Shown here: positions 22,801-36,054 of the stretch, one piece after another
Layout of the letters: each line of letters starts with the position of its first letter
How positions within the stretch are numbered: position 1 is the stretch's first letter
NCBI GenBank assembly: GCA_037447655.1
Contig: JBBHKE010003089.1
Coordinates: forward strand, 59,412-123,411
Source of the DNA: Zygnema cylindricum
Lineage: Eukaryota > Streptophyta > Zygnematophyceae > Zygnematales > Zygnemataceae
DNA length: 64,000 bases
Direction of reading: 5' to 3'
Notes under the pieces: model-generated
What the model saw: only the letters and a program-made list of their open reading frames with translations
Told to the model about the DNA's origin: nothing
The model's database searches: none
Translations under genes and position numbers: made by a program

Positions 22801-25800
22801 CAATTCTTGTTAGCGCTAACATTTTGTGTAAGTTAGGTAACAATTCCTGTTAGCGCTAACAATTTGTGTAATTTAGATAACAATTCATGTTAGCGCTAAC
22901 AGTTTGTGTAATTTAGATAACAATTCTTGTTAGCCCTAACAATTTGTGTAATTTTGATAACAATTCCTGTTAGCGTTTACAGTTTGTGTAATTTTGATAA
23001 CGATTCTTGTTAGCGCTAACAGTTTGTGTAATTTAGATAACAAGACCTGCTAGCGCAAACAGTTTGTGTAAGATAGGTATCAATTCTTGTTAGCGCTAAT
23101 AGTTTGTGTAAGTAAGGTAACAATTCCTGTAAGCGTTTATAGTTTGTGTAATTTGGATATCGATTCTTGTTAGCGCTAACAGTGTGTGTAAGTTAGGTAA
23201 CAATTCATGTTAGCGCTAACCGTTTGTGCAATTTAGATAACAATTCCTGTTAGCGCAAACAGTTTGTGTAATTTAGATAACAAGACCTGCTAGCGCAAAC
23301 AGTTTGTGTAATTTAGATAACAATTCTTGTTAGCGCTAACAGTTTGTGTAATTTTGAAAATAATTCTTGTTAGCGCTAACAGTTTGTGTAATTTAGATAA
23401 CATTTCCTGTTAGCGCAAACAATTTGTGTAATTTAGATAACAATTCCTGCTAGCGCAAACAGTTTGTGTAATATAGATAAAAATTCCTTTGGAGCTAACA
23501 GTTTGTGTAATTTAGATAACAATTCTTGTTAGCGCTAACAGTTTGTGTAAGAAAGGTAACAATTCATGTTAGCGCTAACTGTTTATGTAATTTAGATAAC
23601 ATTTCCCGTTAGCGCAAACGGTTTGTGTAATTTAGATAACAATTCATTTTAGCGCTAACAGTTTGTGTAAGTAAGATAACAATTCTTGTTAGCGCTTACA
23701 GTTTGTGTAAGTATGGTAACAATTCATGTTAGCGCTAACAGTTAGTGTAATTTAGATAACAATTCTTGTTAGCGTTAACAGTTTGTGTAATTTTGATAAC
23801 AATTCTTGTTAGCGCTAAAAGTTTGTGTAAGTTACGTAACAATTCATATTAGCGCTAACAGTTTGTGTAATTTAGATAACAATTCCTACCAGCGCAAACA
23901 GTTTGTGATTTAGGTAACGATTGCTGTTAGCGTTAACAGTTTGTGTAATTTTGATAACATTTCTTGTTAGCGCTAACAGTTTGTGATAGTTAGGTAACAA
24001 TTCATGTTAGCGCTAACAGTTTGTGTAAGTTAGGTAACAATTATTGTTAGCGCTAACAGTTTGTGTAAGTTAGGTAACAATTCATGTTAGCGCTAAGAGT
24101 TTGTGTAAGTTAGGTAAGAATTCATTTTAGCGCTAAGAGTTTGTGTAAGTAAGGTAACAATTCTTGTTAGCGCTTACAGTTTGTGTAAGTAAGGTAACAA
24201 TTCATGTTAGCGCTTACAGTTTGTGTAAGTTAGATAACAATTCCTGTTAGCGTTAACAATTTGTGTAATTTTGATAACAATTCTTGTTAGCGCTAACAGC
24301 TTTTGTAAGTTAGGTAACAATTCATGTTAGCGCAAACAATTTGTATAATTTAGATAACAATTCTTGCGAGCGCAAACAGTTTGTGTAATTTAGGGAACAA
24401 TTCCTGTTAGCTTAACAGTTAATGTTAATTTTATAAAAAAAATTGTTAGCGCTTACAGTTTGTGTAATATAGATAACCTTTCCTGCTAGCGCAAACAGTT
24501 TGTGTAATTTAGATAACAATTCTTGTTAGCGCTTACAGTTTGTGTAAGTTAGGTAACAATTACTGTTAGCCATAACAATTTGTGTAATTTAGATTACATT
24601 TCCTGTTAGCGCTAATAGTTTGTGTAAGTTAGGTATCAATTCTTGTTAGCGCTAATAGTTTGTGTAAGTAAGGTAAAAACTCTTGTTAGAGCTAACAGTT
24701 TGTGTAAGTTAGGTAACAATTCCTGTTAGCGCTAACTGTTTGTGTAAGAAAGGTAACAATTCCTATTAGTGCTAATAGTCTGTGTAATTTAGATAAGAAT
24801 TCTTGTTATCACTAACAGTATATGTAATTTAGATAACTATTTCTGTTAGCGCTAATAGTACGTGTAATCTAGATAGCAATAATTGTTAGCGCTAACAGTT
24901 TGTGTAAGTTCGGTAACAATTCCTGTAAGCGCTAACAGTTTGTGTAATTTAGATAATAATTTTTGTTAGCGCAAATAATTTGTGTAATTTAGATAACAAT
25001 TCTTATTAGCGCTAATAGTTTGTGTAAGTTAGGTAACAATTTTCGTTAGCACTAAAAGTTTGTGTAATTTAGATAACAATTACAATTAGCGCTAACAATT
25101 TGTGTAATTTAGATAACAATTCTTGTTAGCGCTAATACTTTTAATAAGTTATGTAACAATTCCTGTTAGCGCTAAGAGTTTGTGTAAATTAGGTAACAAT
25201 TCGTGTTAGCGCTAACAGTTTCTGTAAGTAAGGTTACAATTCTTGTAAGCACTTATATTTTGTGTTATTAAGATAAAAATTCTTGTTAGCGCTAATAGTT
25301 TGCTTAAGTTAGATAAGAATTCTTGTTAGCACTATTAGTTTATGTAATTTAGAAACTAAATCTTGTTAGTGCTAACAGTTTTAGTAAGTTAGGTAACAAT
25401 TCTTGTTAGTGGTAACAGTTCTTGTAATTTAGATAACAATTCCTCCTACCGCTAACAGTTTGTGTAAGTATGGTTACAATTCTTGTTATTGCTAACAGCT
25501 TGTGTAAGTTAGGTAACAATTCATGTTAGCGCTAACAATTTGTGTTATTAAGATAACAATTTTTGTTAGCGCCAACAATTTGTGTTATTTAGATAAAAAT
25601 TTCTGCAAGCGCAAACAGATTGTGTAATTTAGGTAAAAATTTCTGTTAGCGTTAATAGTGTGTGTAATTTTGATAAAAATTCTTGTTAGCGCTTACAGTT
25701 TGTGTAAGTTAGTTCACAATTCATGTTAGCGCTAACAGTTTGTGTAAGTAAGGTAACAATTCATATTAGCGCTAACAATTTGTGTCATTTAGATTACAAT

Positions 25801-26447
25801 TTGTTGTTAGCGTAACAGTTTGTGTAAGTTAGGAAACAATTCCTGTTAGCGCTAACAATTTGTGAAATTTAGATAACAATTCTTATTAGCGCTAACAGTT
25901 TGTGTAAGTTAGTTAACAATTCTCGTTAGCGCTAACAGTTTGAGTAATTTAGATAACAATTCTTATTAGCGCTAATGGTTTGATTAAGTTAGGTAACAAT
26001 TTTTGTTAGCAATAACAATTTTTGTAAGTTAGGTAACAATTCCTGTTAGCGCTAATAGTTTGTGTAAATTAGGTAACAATTCGTGTTAGCGCTAACATTT
26101 TGTGTAAGTTAGATAACGATTCCTGTTAGCGCTAATTGTTTGTGTAATTTAGATAACAATTCCTGTTACCGCTAACAGTTTGTGTATGTTAGGTATCAGT
26201 ACTTGTTCGCGCTAACAGTTTCTGTCAGTTAGGTAACAATTCTTGTTAGCGCTATTAGTTTGTGAAATTTAGATAGTTTGTGTTATTTAGATAACCATTC
26301 TAGCTAGCGCTAACAGGCTGTGTAAGTTAGGTAACAATTATTGTTAGCGCTAACAGTTTATGTAAGTTAGGTAACAATTCTTGTTAGCGCTAATAGTTTG
26401 TGTTAGTCAGGTAACAATTCTTGTTAGCACTTACATTTTGTGAAATT
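19856..26447 (+). repeat. 40-bp satellite array, TTAGCGCTAA subfamily, block 1
   Basis: Unit length is 40 bp (consecutive TAGCGCTAAC cores are 40 apart across many lines). Unit order: TGTTAGCGCTAACA, then GTTTGTGTAA, then (T/G)TTAG(A/G)TAACAATTC. The 14-bp core is a perfect palindrome. Variants alternate (AATTTAGATAAC versus AGTTAGGTAAC). A ~558-bp unit repeats (GCGCCAACAG markers at 19881 and 20439). 19856-~22490 is repeated at 28509-~31140 with a constant 8653-bp offset. No genes. Confidence 0.97.
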
Positions 26448-27628
26448 TGAAACTCTGAGACCTCCATTGGCCCTCAGAGTATGCAGATCCAAAAGAAGCT
26501 AATCTAGATAGTGCCAACTCCAAGTTAATATAAACCCAAATGACTTACCCCTTGACAGTTACAATCCCAATATAGATTCACCCATGTGAAATAACACTTT
26601 CTGTGTGCTCAGTTCCACTACAGAATGCAAAGTTAGAATATGAGATTTGGACACATTCACCCACTTTGACTTTCCCTTATAAATGCAGCCACCCTGGCAA
26701 ACAAAAACTCTGACCGACTACACCCCTGTGTAGCCTGGACTCCCCTGAGTCTGCGGCAAAAATAATCACTGAAAATGGTCAATTAAATTAATAGTTATGG
26801 CTGGCCAAAGTTTGCCATTTATACAGAGTGCTCTCTGGGAGATGTAGCTGCCTACCCAAAAATTTCTAAGTCCTATTCCCATTCTAAAACTCTATCTACT
26901 GAAGTACGGCACCAATCAAATTACTGTGTTGTACAGAAAAGTACAGGTGCCGGTGTACTTTATGTACGACCATTGTACGACATTGCCAAAATGTCGACAC
27001 GTGTCAAATCAGGATTAGTACGTGTAATCTCCGGAATTCCCTTGGTCCAATGTTATCACGCCACGTGTCATCTGACGTGGCAAATACCGTAAAACGCCAA
27101 AAGTATATTTCCGTGATCGCGGCACCTATCTTGGCCGTCCGATCAAAACCGGCTATAATCCTAGCCGCTGAAATTCGAAGCGCGGTATTTGTTTCGCTAT
27201 CGAAACAAATGCGCGGTATCCGTTCTGTCCACATACCGTACTTCGTACTAAATCAAACTGTATCTATGTACTAAGTATCTATTAGCCGTTAAACGGATTA
27301 ATCTACATATAGAGATTTATATATTTATCAAACCCCATATATCGTAATATCTGTCCTAGACTTAATGGCTAGAGCTAACCGCTATTGCAGATTTGACGGA
27401 CGGCAGGTACCAAGTTCAATTCCTAGGTCCGTCAAGTAACTTTTGGTAAGTCTACCTAATTCACCCCTTATCTTCTCTAGAGAGCCTAGGCAGCCATGGC
27501 TATAGCTCCCTATCTAGCCTTCAGTGACTACAACAAGTGTGGGGGCTTGGAAAGGGGAGTTAGAGGCAGACTGCCTCAGCTCTTTTTCTATCCTAATACA
27601 GACCTAGAAAATATTTCAAATATCAACA
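26448..27628 (-). mobile_element. Solo Copia LTR (1181 bp) in satellite
   Basis: On the minus strand it starts TGTTGATATTTG and ends CTCAGAGTTTCA. The flanks are TAATT on the right and AAATT on the left; the satellite consensus at that point is TAATT, so a 5-bp target duplication with one later change is likely. It is homologous to the Copia-1 LTR throughout. It carries ACGT-core boxes (CGCCACGTGTCATC and TGACGTGGC, 27060-27083), and tRNA-box-like sequence on the + strand at ~27365-27425. The short frames 27004-27274 are not conserved. Confidence 0.9.
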
Positions 27629-30600
27629 TAATTTAGATAACAATTCTTGTTAGCGCTAACAGTTTGCTTAAGTTAGGTAAAAATTCATGTTAGCGCTAAC
27701 AATTTGCGTAAGTTAGGTAACAATTCTTGTTAGCACTAACAATTTGTGTAATTTATAAAACAAATCTTGTTAGCACTAACAGTTTGTGTAATATAGATAA
27801 CATTTCTTGCTAGCACAAACAGTTTTTGTAATATAGATAACATTTCCTGCTAGCGCAAACAGTTTGTGTAATTTAGATAACAATTATTGTTAGCGCTAAC
27901 AATTTGTGTAATTTAGATAACAATTGTTGTTAGTGCTAACATTTTGTGTAATTTAGATTACAATTCATGTTAGCGCTAAAAGTTTGTGTAAGTTAGGTAT
28001 CAATTCCTTCAACTGCTAACATATTGTTTTATTTAGATAACAATTCTTGTTCGCGTTAATAGTTTGTGTGAGTTAGGTTACAATTCCTGTTAGCGATAAC
28101 AGTTGTGTAACTTAGATAAAAATTATTGTTAGCGATAACTAACAGTTGTGTAACTTAGGCAACAATTCTTGTTAGCGCTAACAGTTTGTGTAAGTTAGGT
28201 AACAATTCTTGTTAGCGCTAACAGTTTGTGTAATTTAGATAACAATTTCTGTTAGCGCAAACAGTTTGTGTAATATAGATAACATTTCCTTCTAGCGTAA
28301 ACAGTTTGTGTAATTTAGATAACAATACTTGTTAGCGTTAATAGTTTGTGTAAGTAAGGTAACAACTCCTGTTAGCGCTAACAATTTGTGTAATTTAGAT
28401 AACAATTCTTGTTAGCGCTAACAGTTTGTGTAAATTAGGTAACAATGCTTGTTAGCGCTAACTATTTGTGTAAGTTAGGTAACAATTCTTGTTAGGCTAA
28501 AAGTTTGTGTAAGTAAGGTAACAATTCCTTTTAGCGCCAACAGTCTGTGTAATTTAGATAAGAATTCTTATTATCACTAACAGTATCTGTAATTTAGATA
28601 ACAATTCTTGTTAGGGCTAACAATTTGTGTAAGTTAGGTAACAATTCCTGTTAGCGATAACAGTTGTGTAACTTAGATAACAATTCCTGTTAGCGCTAAT
28701 TGTACGTGTAATTTAGATAGCAATAATTGTTAGCGCTAACAGTTTGTGTAAGTTAGGTAACAATTCCTGTTAGCGTTAACAGTTTGTGTAATTTAGATAA
28801 CAATTTTTGTTAGCGCAAACAGTTTGTGTAATATAGATAACATTTCCTTCTAGCGCAAACTGTTTGTGTAATTTAGATAACAATTCTTGTTAGCGTTAAT
28901 AGTTTGTGTAAGTAAGGTAACAACTCCTGTAAGCGCTAACAATTTGTGTAATTTAGATAACAATTCTTGTTAGCGCTAACAGTTTGTGTAAGTTAGGTAA
29001 CAATGCTTGTTAGCGCTAACAATTTGTGTAAGTTAGGTAACAATTCTTGTTAAGCTAAAAGTTTGTGTAAGTAAGGTAACAATTCCTTTTAGCGCCAACA
29101 GTCTGTGTAATTTAGATAAGAATTCTTGTTATCACTAACAGTATGTGTAATTTAGATAACAATTCTTGTTAGGGCTAACAATTTGTGTAAGTTTGGTAAC
29201 AATTCCTGTTAGCGATAACAGTTGTGTAACTTAGATAACAATTCCTGTTAGCGCTAATAGTACGTGTAATTTAGATAGCAATAATTGTTAGCGCTAACAA
29301 TTTGTGTAATTTATATAACAATTCTTGTTAGCGCTAACAGTTTTTCTGTAAGTTAGATAACGATTCCCGTTAGCGCTAACAAGTTGTGTAAGTAAGGTAT
29401 CAATTCGTGTTAGCGCTAACATAATATAACAATTTCTACTTGCGCAAATAAGTTTGTGTAAGTTAGATAACAATTCATGTTAGCGCTAACAGTTTGTGTA
29501 ATTTAGATAACAATACCTGTTAACCCTAACGGTTTGTGTAAGTTCGATGACAATTTTTGTTAGCGCAAACAATGTGTGTCATGTAGATAACAATTCATGT
29601 TAGCGCAAACAGTTTGTGTGAGTTAGGTAACAATTCCTGTTAGCGCTAACATTTTGTGTAAGTAAGGTAAAAACTCCTGTTTGCTCTAACAGTTTAGGTA
29701 AGTTAGGTAAAATTCATGTTAGTGCTTACACTTTGTGTAAGTAAGGTAACAATTCCTATTAGCGCTAACATTGTGTGTAATTTAGATAACAATTATTGTT
29801 AGCGCTAACAGTTTGTGTAATTTAGATAACAATTCCTATTAGCGCTAACAGTTTGTGTAATTTAGATAACAATTATTGTTAGTGCTAATAGTTTGTGTAA
29901 GTTAGGTAACAATTCTTGTTAGCGCTAACAGTTTGTGTAAGTTAGGTCACTATTCCTCTAAGCGCCAACAATTTGTTGAAGTTAGGTAACAATTCCTGTT
30001 AGCGCTTATAGTTTGTGTAAATTAGGTAACAATTTATGTTAGTGCTAACAGTTTTTGTAAGTTAGATAACAATTCTTGTTAGCGCTAACTGTTTGTGTAA
30101 TTTAGATAAGAATTCTTTTTAGCACTAACAGTTTGTGTTAGTTAGGTATCAATTCTTGTTATCGCCAGCAGTTTGTGTAAGTACGGTAATAATTCATGTT
30201 AGCGCTAACAGTTTGTGTAATTTAGATAACAATTCCTGTTAGCGTTAACAGTTTATGTAAGTTAGATAACAATTCTTGTTAGCGTTAACAATTTGTGTAA
30301 TTTTGATAACAATTCTTGTAAGCGCAAACAATTTGTGTAATTAAGATAACAATTCCTACCAGCGCAAACAGTTTGTGTAATTTAGGTAACAATTCCTGTT
30401 AGCGTTAACAGTTTGTGTAATTTTGATAAATATTTTGTTAGCGCTAATAGTTTGTGTAAGTAAGGTAACAATTCTTGTTATTCTTGTTAGCGCTAACAAT
30501 TTGGGTAAGTTAGGTAACAATTCCTGTTAGCGCTAACAATTTGTGAAATTTAGATAACAATTCTTATTAGCGCTAACAGTTTGTGTAAGTTAGGTAACAA

Positions 30601-33600
30601 TTCTCGTTAGCACCAACAGTTTGTGTAATTTAGATAACAGTAACTGTTAGCGCTAACAGTTTGGGTAATTTAGATAACGATTCTTGTTAGCGCAAATACT
30701 TTTAATAAGTTAGGTAAAAATTCTTGATAGCGCTTACAGTTTGTGTAATTTAGATAACAATTCTGTTAGCGGTAACAGTTTACATAAGTTAGATAACAAT
30801 TCTAGTTAGCACTAACAATTTGTGTAATTTATAAAACAAATCTTGTTAGCGCTAATAGTTTGATTAAGTTAGGTAACAATTCTTGTTAGCGCTAACAATT
30901 TTTGTAAGTTAGGTAACAATTCCAGTTAACACCATCAATTTTTGTAAGTAAGATAACAATTTCTGTTAACGCCATCAATTTTTGTAAGTTAGGTAACAAT
31001 TCCTGTTAGCGCTAACAGTTTGTGTAATTTAGATAGTTTGTGTTATTCAGATAACAATTCCTGCTACCGCTAACAGATTGTGTAAGTTAGGTAACAATTC
31101 ATGTTAGCGCTAACAATTTGTGTAATTTAGATAACAATTCTCTTAGCGTTAACAGTTTGTGTAATATAGATAACATTTCGTGCTAACACAAACAATTTGT
31201 GTAATATAGATAACATTTCCTGCTAGCGCTAACAGTTTGTGTAATTTAGATATCAATTCTTGTTAGCGCTAACAGTTTGTGTAATTTAGATAACAATTCC
31301 TGTTAGCGCTAATAGTTTGTGTAATTAAAATAACAATTATTGTTAGTGCTAACAGTTTGTGTAATTTAGTTAACAATTCTTGTTAGCGCTAACAGTTTAT
31401 GTAAGTTAGGTAACAATTCTTGTTAGCGCTAACAGTTTGTGTAAGTTAGGTCACTTTTCCTCTAAGCGCCAACAGTTTGTGTAAGTTAGGTAACAATTCC
31501 TGTTAGCGCTTATAGTTTGTGTAAATTAGGTAACAATTTATGTTAGTGCTAACAGTGTTTGTAAGTTAGATATTAATTCTTGTTAGCGCTAACTGTTTGT
31601 GTAATTTAGATAACAATTCTTGTTAACGCTAACAGTTTGTGTAAGTTAGGTATCAATTTTTGTTATCGCTAGCAGTTTGTGTAAGTACGGTAACAATTCA
31701 TGTTAGCGCTAACAGTTTGTGTAATTTAGATAACAATTCATGTTAGCGTTAACAGTTTATGTAAGTTAGATAACAATTCTTGTTAGCGTTAACAATTTGT
31801 GTAATTTTGATAACAATTCTTGTAAGCGCAAACAATTTGTGTAAGTAAGATAACAATTCCTACTAGCGCAAACAGTTTGTGTAATTTAGGTAACAATTCC
31901 TGTTAGGGTTAACAGTTTGTGTAATTTTGATAAATATTTTTGTTAGCGCTAATAGTTTGTGTAAGTAAGGTAACAATTCTTGTTAGCGCTTACAGTTTGT
32001 GTAAGTAAGGTAACAATTCATATTAGCGCTAACAGTTTGTGTCATTTAGATAACAATTCTTGTTAGCGCTAACTATTTGGGTAAGTTAGGTAACAATTCC
32101 TGTTAGCGCTAACAACTTGTGAAATTTAGATAACAATTCTTATTAGCTCTAACAGTGTGTGTAAGTTAGGTAACAATTCTCGTTAGCACCAACAGTTTGT
32201 GTAATTTAGATAACAGTTACTGTTAGCGCTAACAGTTTCAGTAATTTAGATAACGATTCTTGTTAGCGCTAATACTTTTAATAAGTTAGGTAAAAATTCT
32301 TGATAGCGCTTACAGTTTGTGTAATTTAGATAACAATTCTGTTAGCGGTAACAGTTTACGTAAGTTAGGTAACAATTTTTGTTAGCACTTACAATTTGTG
32401 TAATTTATAAAACAAATCTTGTTAGCGCTAACAGTTTGATTAAGTTAGGTAACAATTATTGTTAGGGCTATCAATTTTTGTAAGTTAGGTAACAATTCCT
32501 GTTAACGCCATCAATTTTTGTAAGTAAGATAACAATTTCTGTTAACGCCATCAATTTTTGTAAGTTAGGTAACAATTCCTGTTAGCGCTAACAGTTTGTG
32601 TAATATAGATAGTTTGTGTTATTCAGATAACAATTCCTGCTACCGCTAACAGGTTGTGTAAGTTAGGTAACAATTCATGTTAGAGCTAACAATTTGTGTA
32701 ATTTAGATAACAATTCTGTTAGAGCTAACAGTTTGCGTAAGTTAGGTAACAATTCTTGTTAGCACTAACAATTTGTGTAATTTATAAAACAAATCTTGTT
32801 AGCGCTAACAGTTTGTGTAATATAGATAACATTTCGTGCTAGCACAAACAGTTTGTGTAATATAGATAACATTTTCTGCTAACGCTAACAGTTTGTGTAA
32901 TTTAGATAACAATTCTTGTTAGCGCTAACAGTTTGTGTAAGTTAGGTAACAATTCCTGTTAGCGCTAACAATTTGTGTAATTTAGATAATAATTCTTGTT
33001 AGCGCTAACATTTTGTGGAATTAAGATTACAATTCATGTTAGCGCTAACAGTTTGTGTAAGTTAGGTATCAATTCTTGTTAGCGCTAATAGTTTGTGTAA
33101 GTAAGGTAACAACGTCGTTATCGCTAACATTTTGTGTGATTTAGATAACAATTCTTGTTAGCGCTAAAAGTTTGTGTGAGTTAGGTTACAATTCCTTTTA
33201 GCGATAACAGTTGTGTAACTTAGGTAACAATTCTTGTTAGCGCTTATAGTATGTGTAAGTTAGGTAACAATTCTTGTTAGCGCTAACACTTTGTGTAATT
33301 TAGATAACAATTTCTGTTAGCGAACAATTTTTGTTAGCGCAAACAGTTTGTGTAAGTAAGGTAACAACTCCTATTAGCGCTAACAATTTGTGTAATTTAG
33401 ATAGCAATTCTTGTTAGCGCTAACAGTTTGTGTAAGTTAAGTAACAATTCTTGTTAGCGATAACAGTTGTGTAACTTAGATAACAATTCCTATTAGCGGT
33501 AACAGTTGTGTAAGTTAGGTAACAATTCTCGTTAGCGCTTACAGTGTGTGTAAGTTAGGTAACAATTCTCGTTAGGGCTAACAGTTTGTGTAAGTTAGGT

Positions 33601-34260
33601 AACAATTATTGTTAGCGCTAACAGTTTGTGTAATTTAGATAACAATTGTTGTTAACGCCAACAATTTTTTGTATGTTAGATAACAATTCTTGTTAGCACT
33701 AACAGTTTGTGTAAATTAGGTAACAATTTGTGTTAGCGCTAACAATTGTGTAAGTTAGATAACGATTCCTGTTAGCGCTAACAAATTGTGTAAGTTAGGT
33801 ATCAATTCGTGTTAGCGCTAATATAATATAACAATTTCTACTAGCGCTAATAGTTTGTGTAAGTTAGATAACAATTCATATTAGCGCTAATAGTTTGTGT
33901 CATTTAGATAACAATACCTGTTAGCGCTATCAGTTTGTGTAAGTTTGATGACAATTCTTGTTAGCACTAACAATTTGTGTCATGTAGATAACAATTTTTG
34001 TAGTGCTAACTGTTCGTGTGAGTTAGGTAACAATCCCTGTTAGTGCTAACAGTTTGTGTAAATTAGGTAACAATTCCTGTTAGCGCTAACAGTTTGTGTA
34101 AGTAAGGTAATAATTCCTATTAGCGCTAACATTGTGTGTAATTTAGATAATAATTCTTGTTAGCCCTAACAATTTGTGTAAGTTAGGTTACAATTCCTGT
34201 TAGCGCTAATAGTTTGTGTAAATTAGGTAACAATTCCTGTTAGTGCTATCAGTTTTTGTA
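27629..34260 (+). repeat. 40-bp satellite array, TTAGCGCTAA subfamily, block 2
   Basis: Continues the same unit after the solo LTR. Contains the second copy of the block-1 segment (28509-~31140) and a further diverged copy at ~31400-32900, with landmark GCGGTAACAG at ~22114, ~30767 and ~32344. No genes. Confidence 0.97.
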
Positions 34261-36054
34261 AGTTAGAGTTATCCCTAACTGTTTGTGTAATTTAGGTAAT
34301 AATTCATGTTATCGCTAAAAGTTTGTGTAATTTAGGTAAGAATTCTTGTTATCGTTAACAATTTCTGTAATTTAGGTAGCAATTATTGTTATCGCTAACT
34401 GTTTGTGTAATTTTGGTAACAATTCGTGTGAGCGCTAACAATCTGTCTAAGATAGGTTACAATTTTTATTATTGCTAACTGTTTTCTGTAATTTAGGTTA
34501 CAATTCTTGATATCGCTAACAATTTGTGTAAGTTAGGTATGAATTCCTCTTATCGCTAACAGTTTGTGTAAGTTAGGTAACAATTCCTGTTATCGCTAAC
34601 TGTTTGTTTAATTAAGGTAACATTTTTTGTCATCGCTAAGTGTTTATGTAATTTAGGTAAGAATTTTTGTTATCGCTAACAATTTGTGTAATCTAGGTTA
34701 TAAATCTTGTTATCGCTAACAATTTGTGTAATATAGGAAACAATTCTTGTTATCGCTAATTGTTTGTGTAATTTAGGTAATAATCGTTGTTATCGCTAAG
34801 AGTTTGTGTGATTTAGGAAACAATTCCTGTTATCACTAATTGTTTGTGTAATTTAGGTAACATTTCTTGTTATCGCTAACTGGTTCTGTAATTTAGGTTA
34901 CAATTCTTGATATCGCTAACAATTTGTGTAAGTTAGGTAACAAAGCCTGTTATCACTACCACTTTGTGTATTTAAGGTTACCATTCTTGTTAGCGCTAAC
35001 TGTTTGTGTAATTTAGAAAACAAATCCTTTTATCTCTAACAGTTTGTGTAATTTAGGTAACTATTCCTGTTAGGGCTAACAGTTTCTATACGTTTGGTAA
35101 CTGTAATTTAGGTAACAATTCTTGTTAACGCAAACTGTTTGTGTAATTTAGGTAACAATTCCTATTATCGCTAACAATTTGTGTAATTTAGGTGACAATT
35201 CTTGTTATCGCTAACAGTTTGTGTAATATAGGTAACATTTTTTGTTAACGCTAACAGTTTGTGTAATTTAGGTAACAATTCTTGTTGTCGCTAAATGTTT
35301 GTGTAAGTTAGGTAACAATTCTTGTGATTGATAACTGTTTGTGTAATTTAGGAAATAATTCCTGTAATTGCTAAGAGTTTGTGTAATTTAGGAAACCATT
35401 TATGTTATTGCTAAAATTTTGTGTAATTTAGGTAACAATTCTTGTTATCGCTAACTATTTGTGTAATTTAGGTAATAATTCCTTTTATCGCTAATAGTTT
35501 GTATAATTTAGGTAACAATTTTTGTTATTGCTTACAGTTTTTATAAATTAGGTAACAATACTTGTTAGCACTAACAGTTTAGGTAAGTTAGGTAACCATT
35601 ATTGTTAGCTCTAACAGTTTGTGTACTTTAGGTATCAATTCCTGTAACGCTAACAGTTTGTGTAATTTAGGTAAAAATTCTTGTTGTCGCTAACTGTTTA
35701 TGAAATTTAGGTAACAATTCTTATTATCGCTAAAACTTTGAGTAATTTAAGTATTAATTCTTGTTATCGCTATTAGTTTGTGTAATTTAGGTAACATTTC
35801 TTGTTATCGCTAACTGTTTGTGTAATTTAGGTAACAATTCCTGTTATCGCTAACTGTTTGTGTAATTAAGGTAATAATTCTTGTTATTGCTAACAGTTTG
35901 TGTAATTTAGGAAACAATTCCTGTTATCGCTAATTGTTTCTGTAATTTAGGTAAGAATTCTTGTTATCGCTAACAATTTGTGAAATTTAGGTTATAAATC
36001 TTGTTATCGCTAACTGTTTGTTTAATTTAGGTTACAATTCTAGTTATAGCTAGC
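34261..36054 (+). repeat. 40-bp satellite array, TTATCGCTAAC subfamily
   Basis: From about 34260 the core changes to TTATCGCTAAC and the spacer to ATTTAGGTAACAATTC, which destroys the 14-bp palindrome. Period stays 40. The subfamily resumes after the Copia-2 insertion. Confidence 0.95.

Noticed and set aside
26448-27628. SINE-like or tRNA-derived element
   Set aside because: TG/CA ends, 5-bp flanks, and homology to the LTR lying directly after the Copia-1 PPT show it is a solo LTR.
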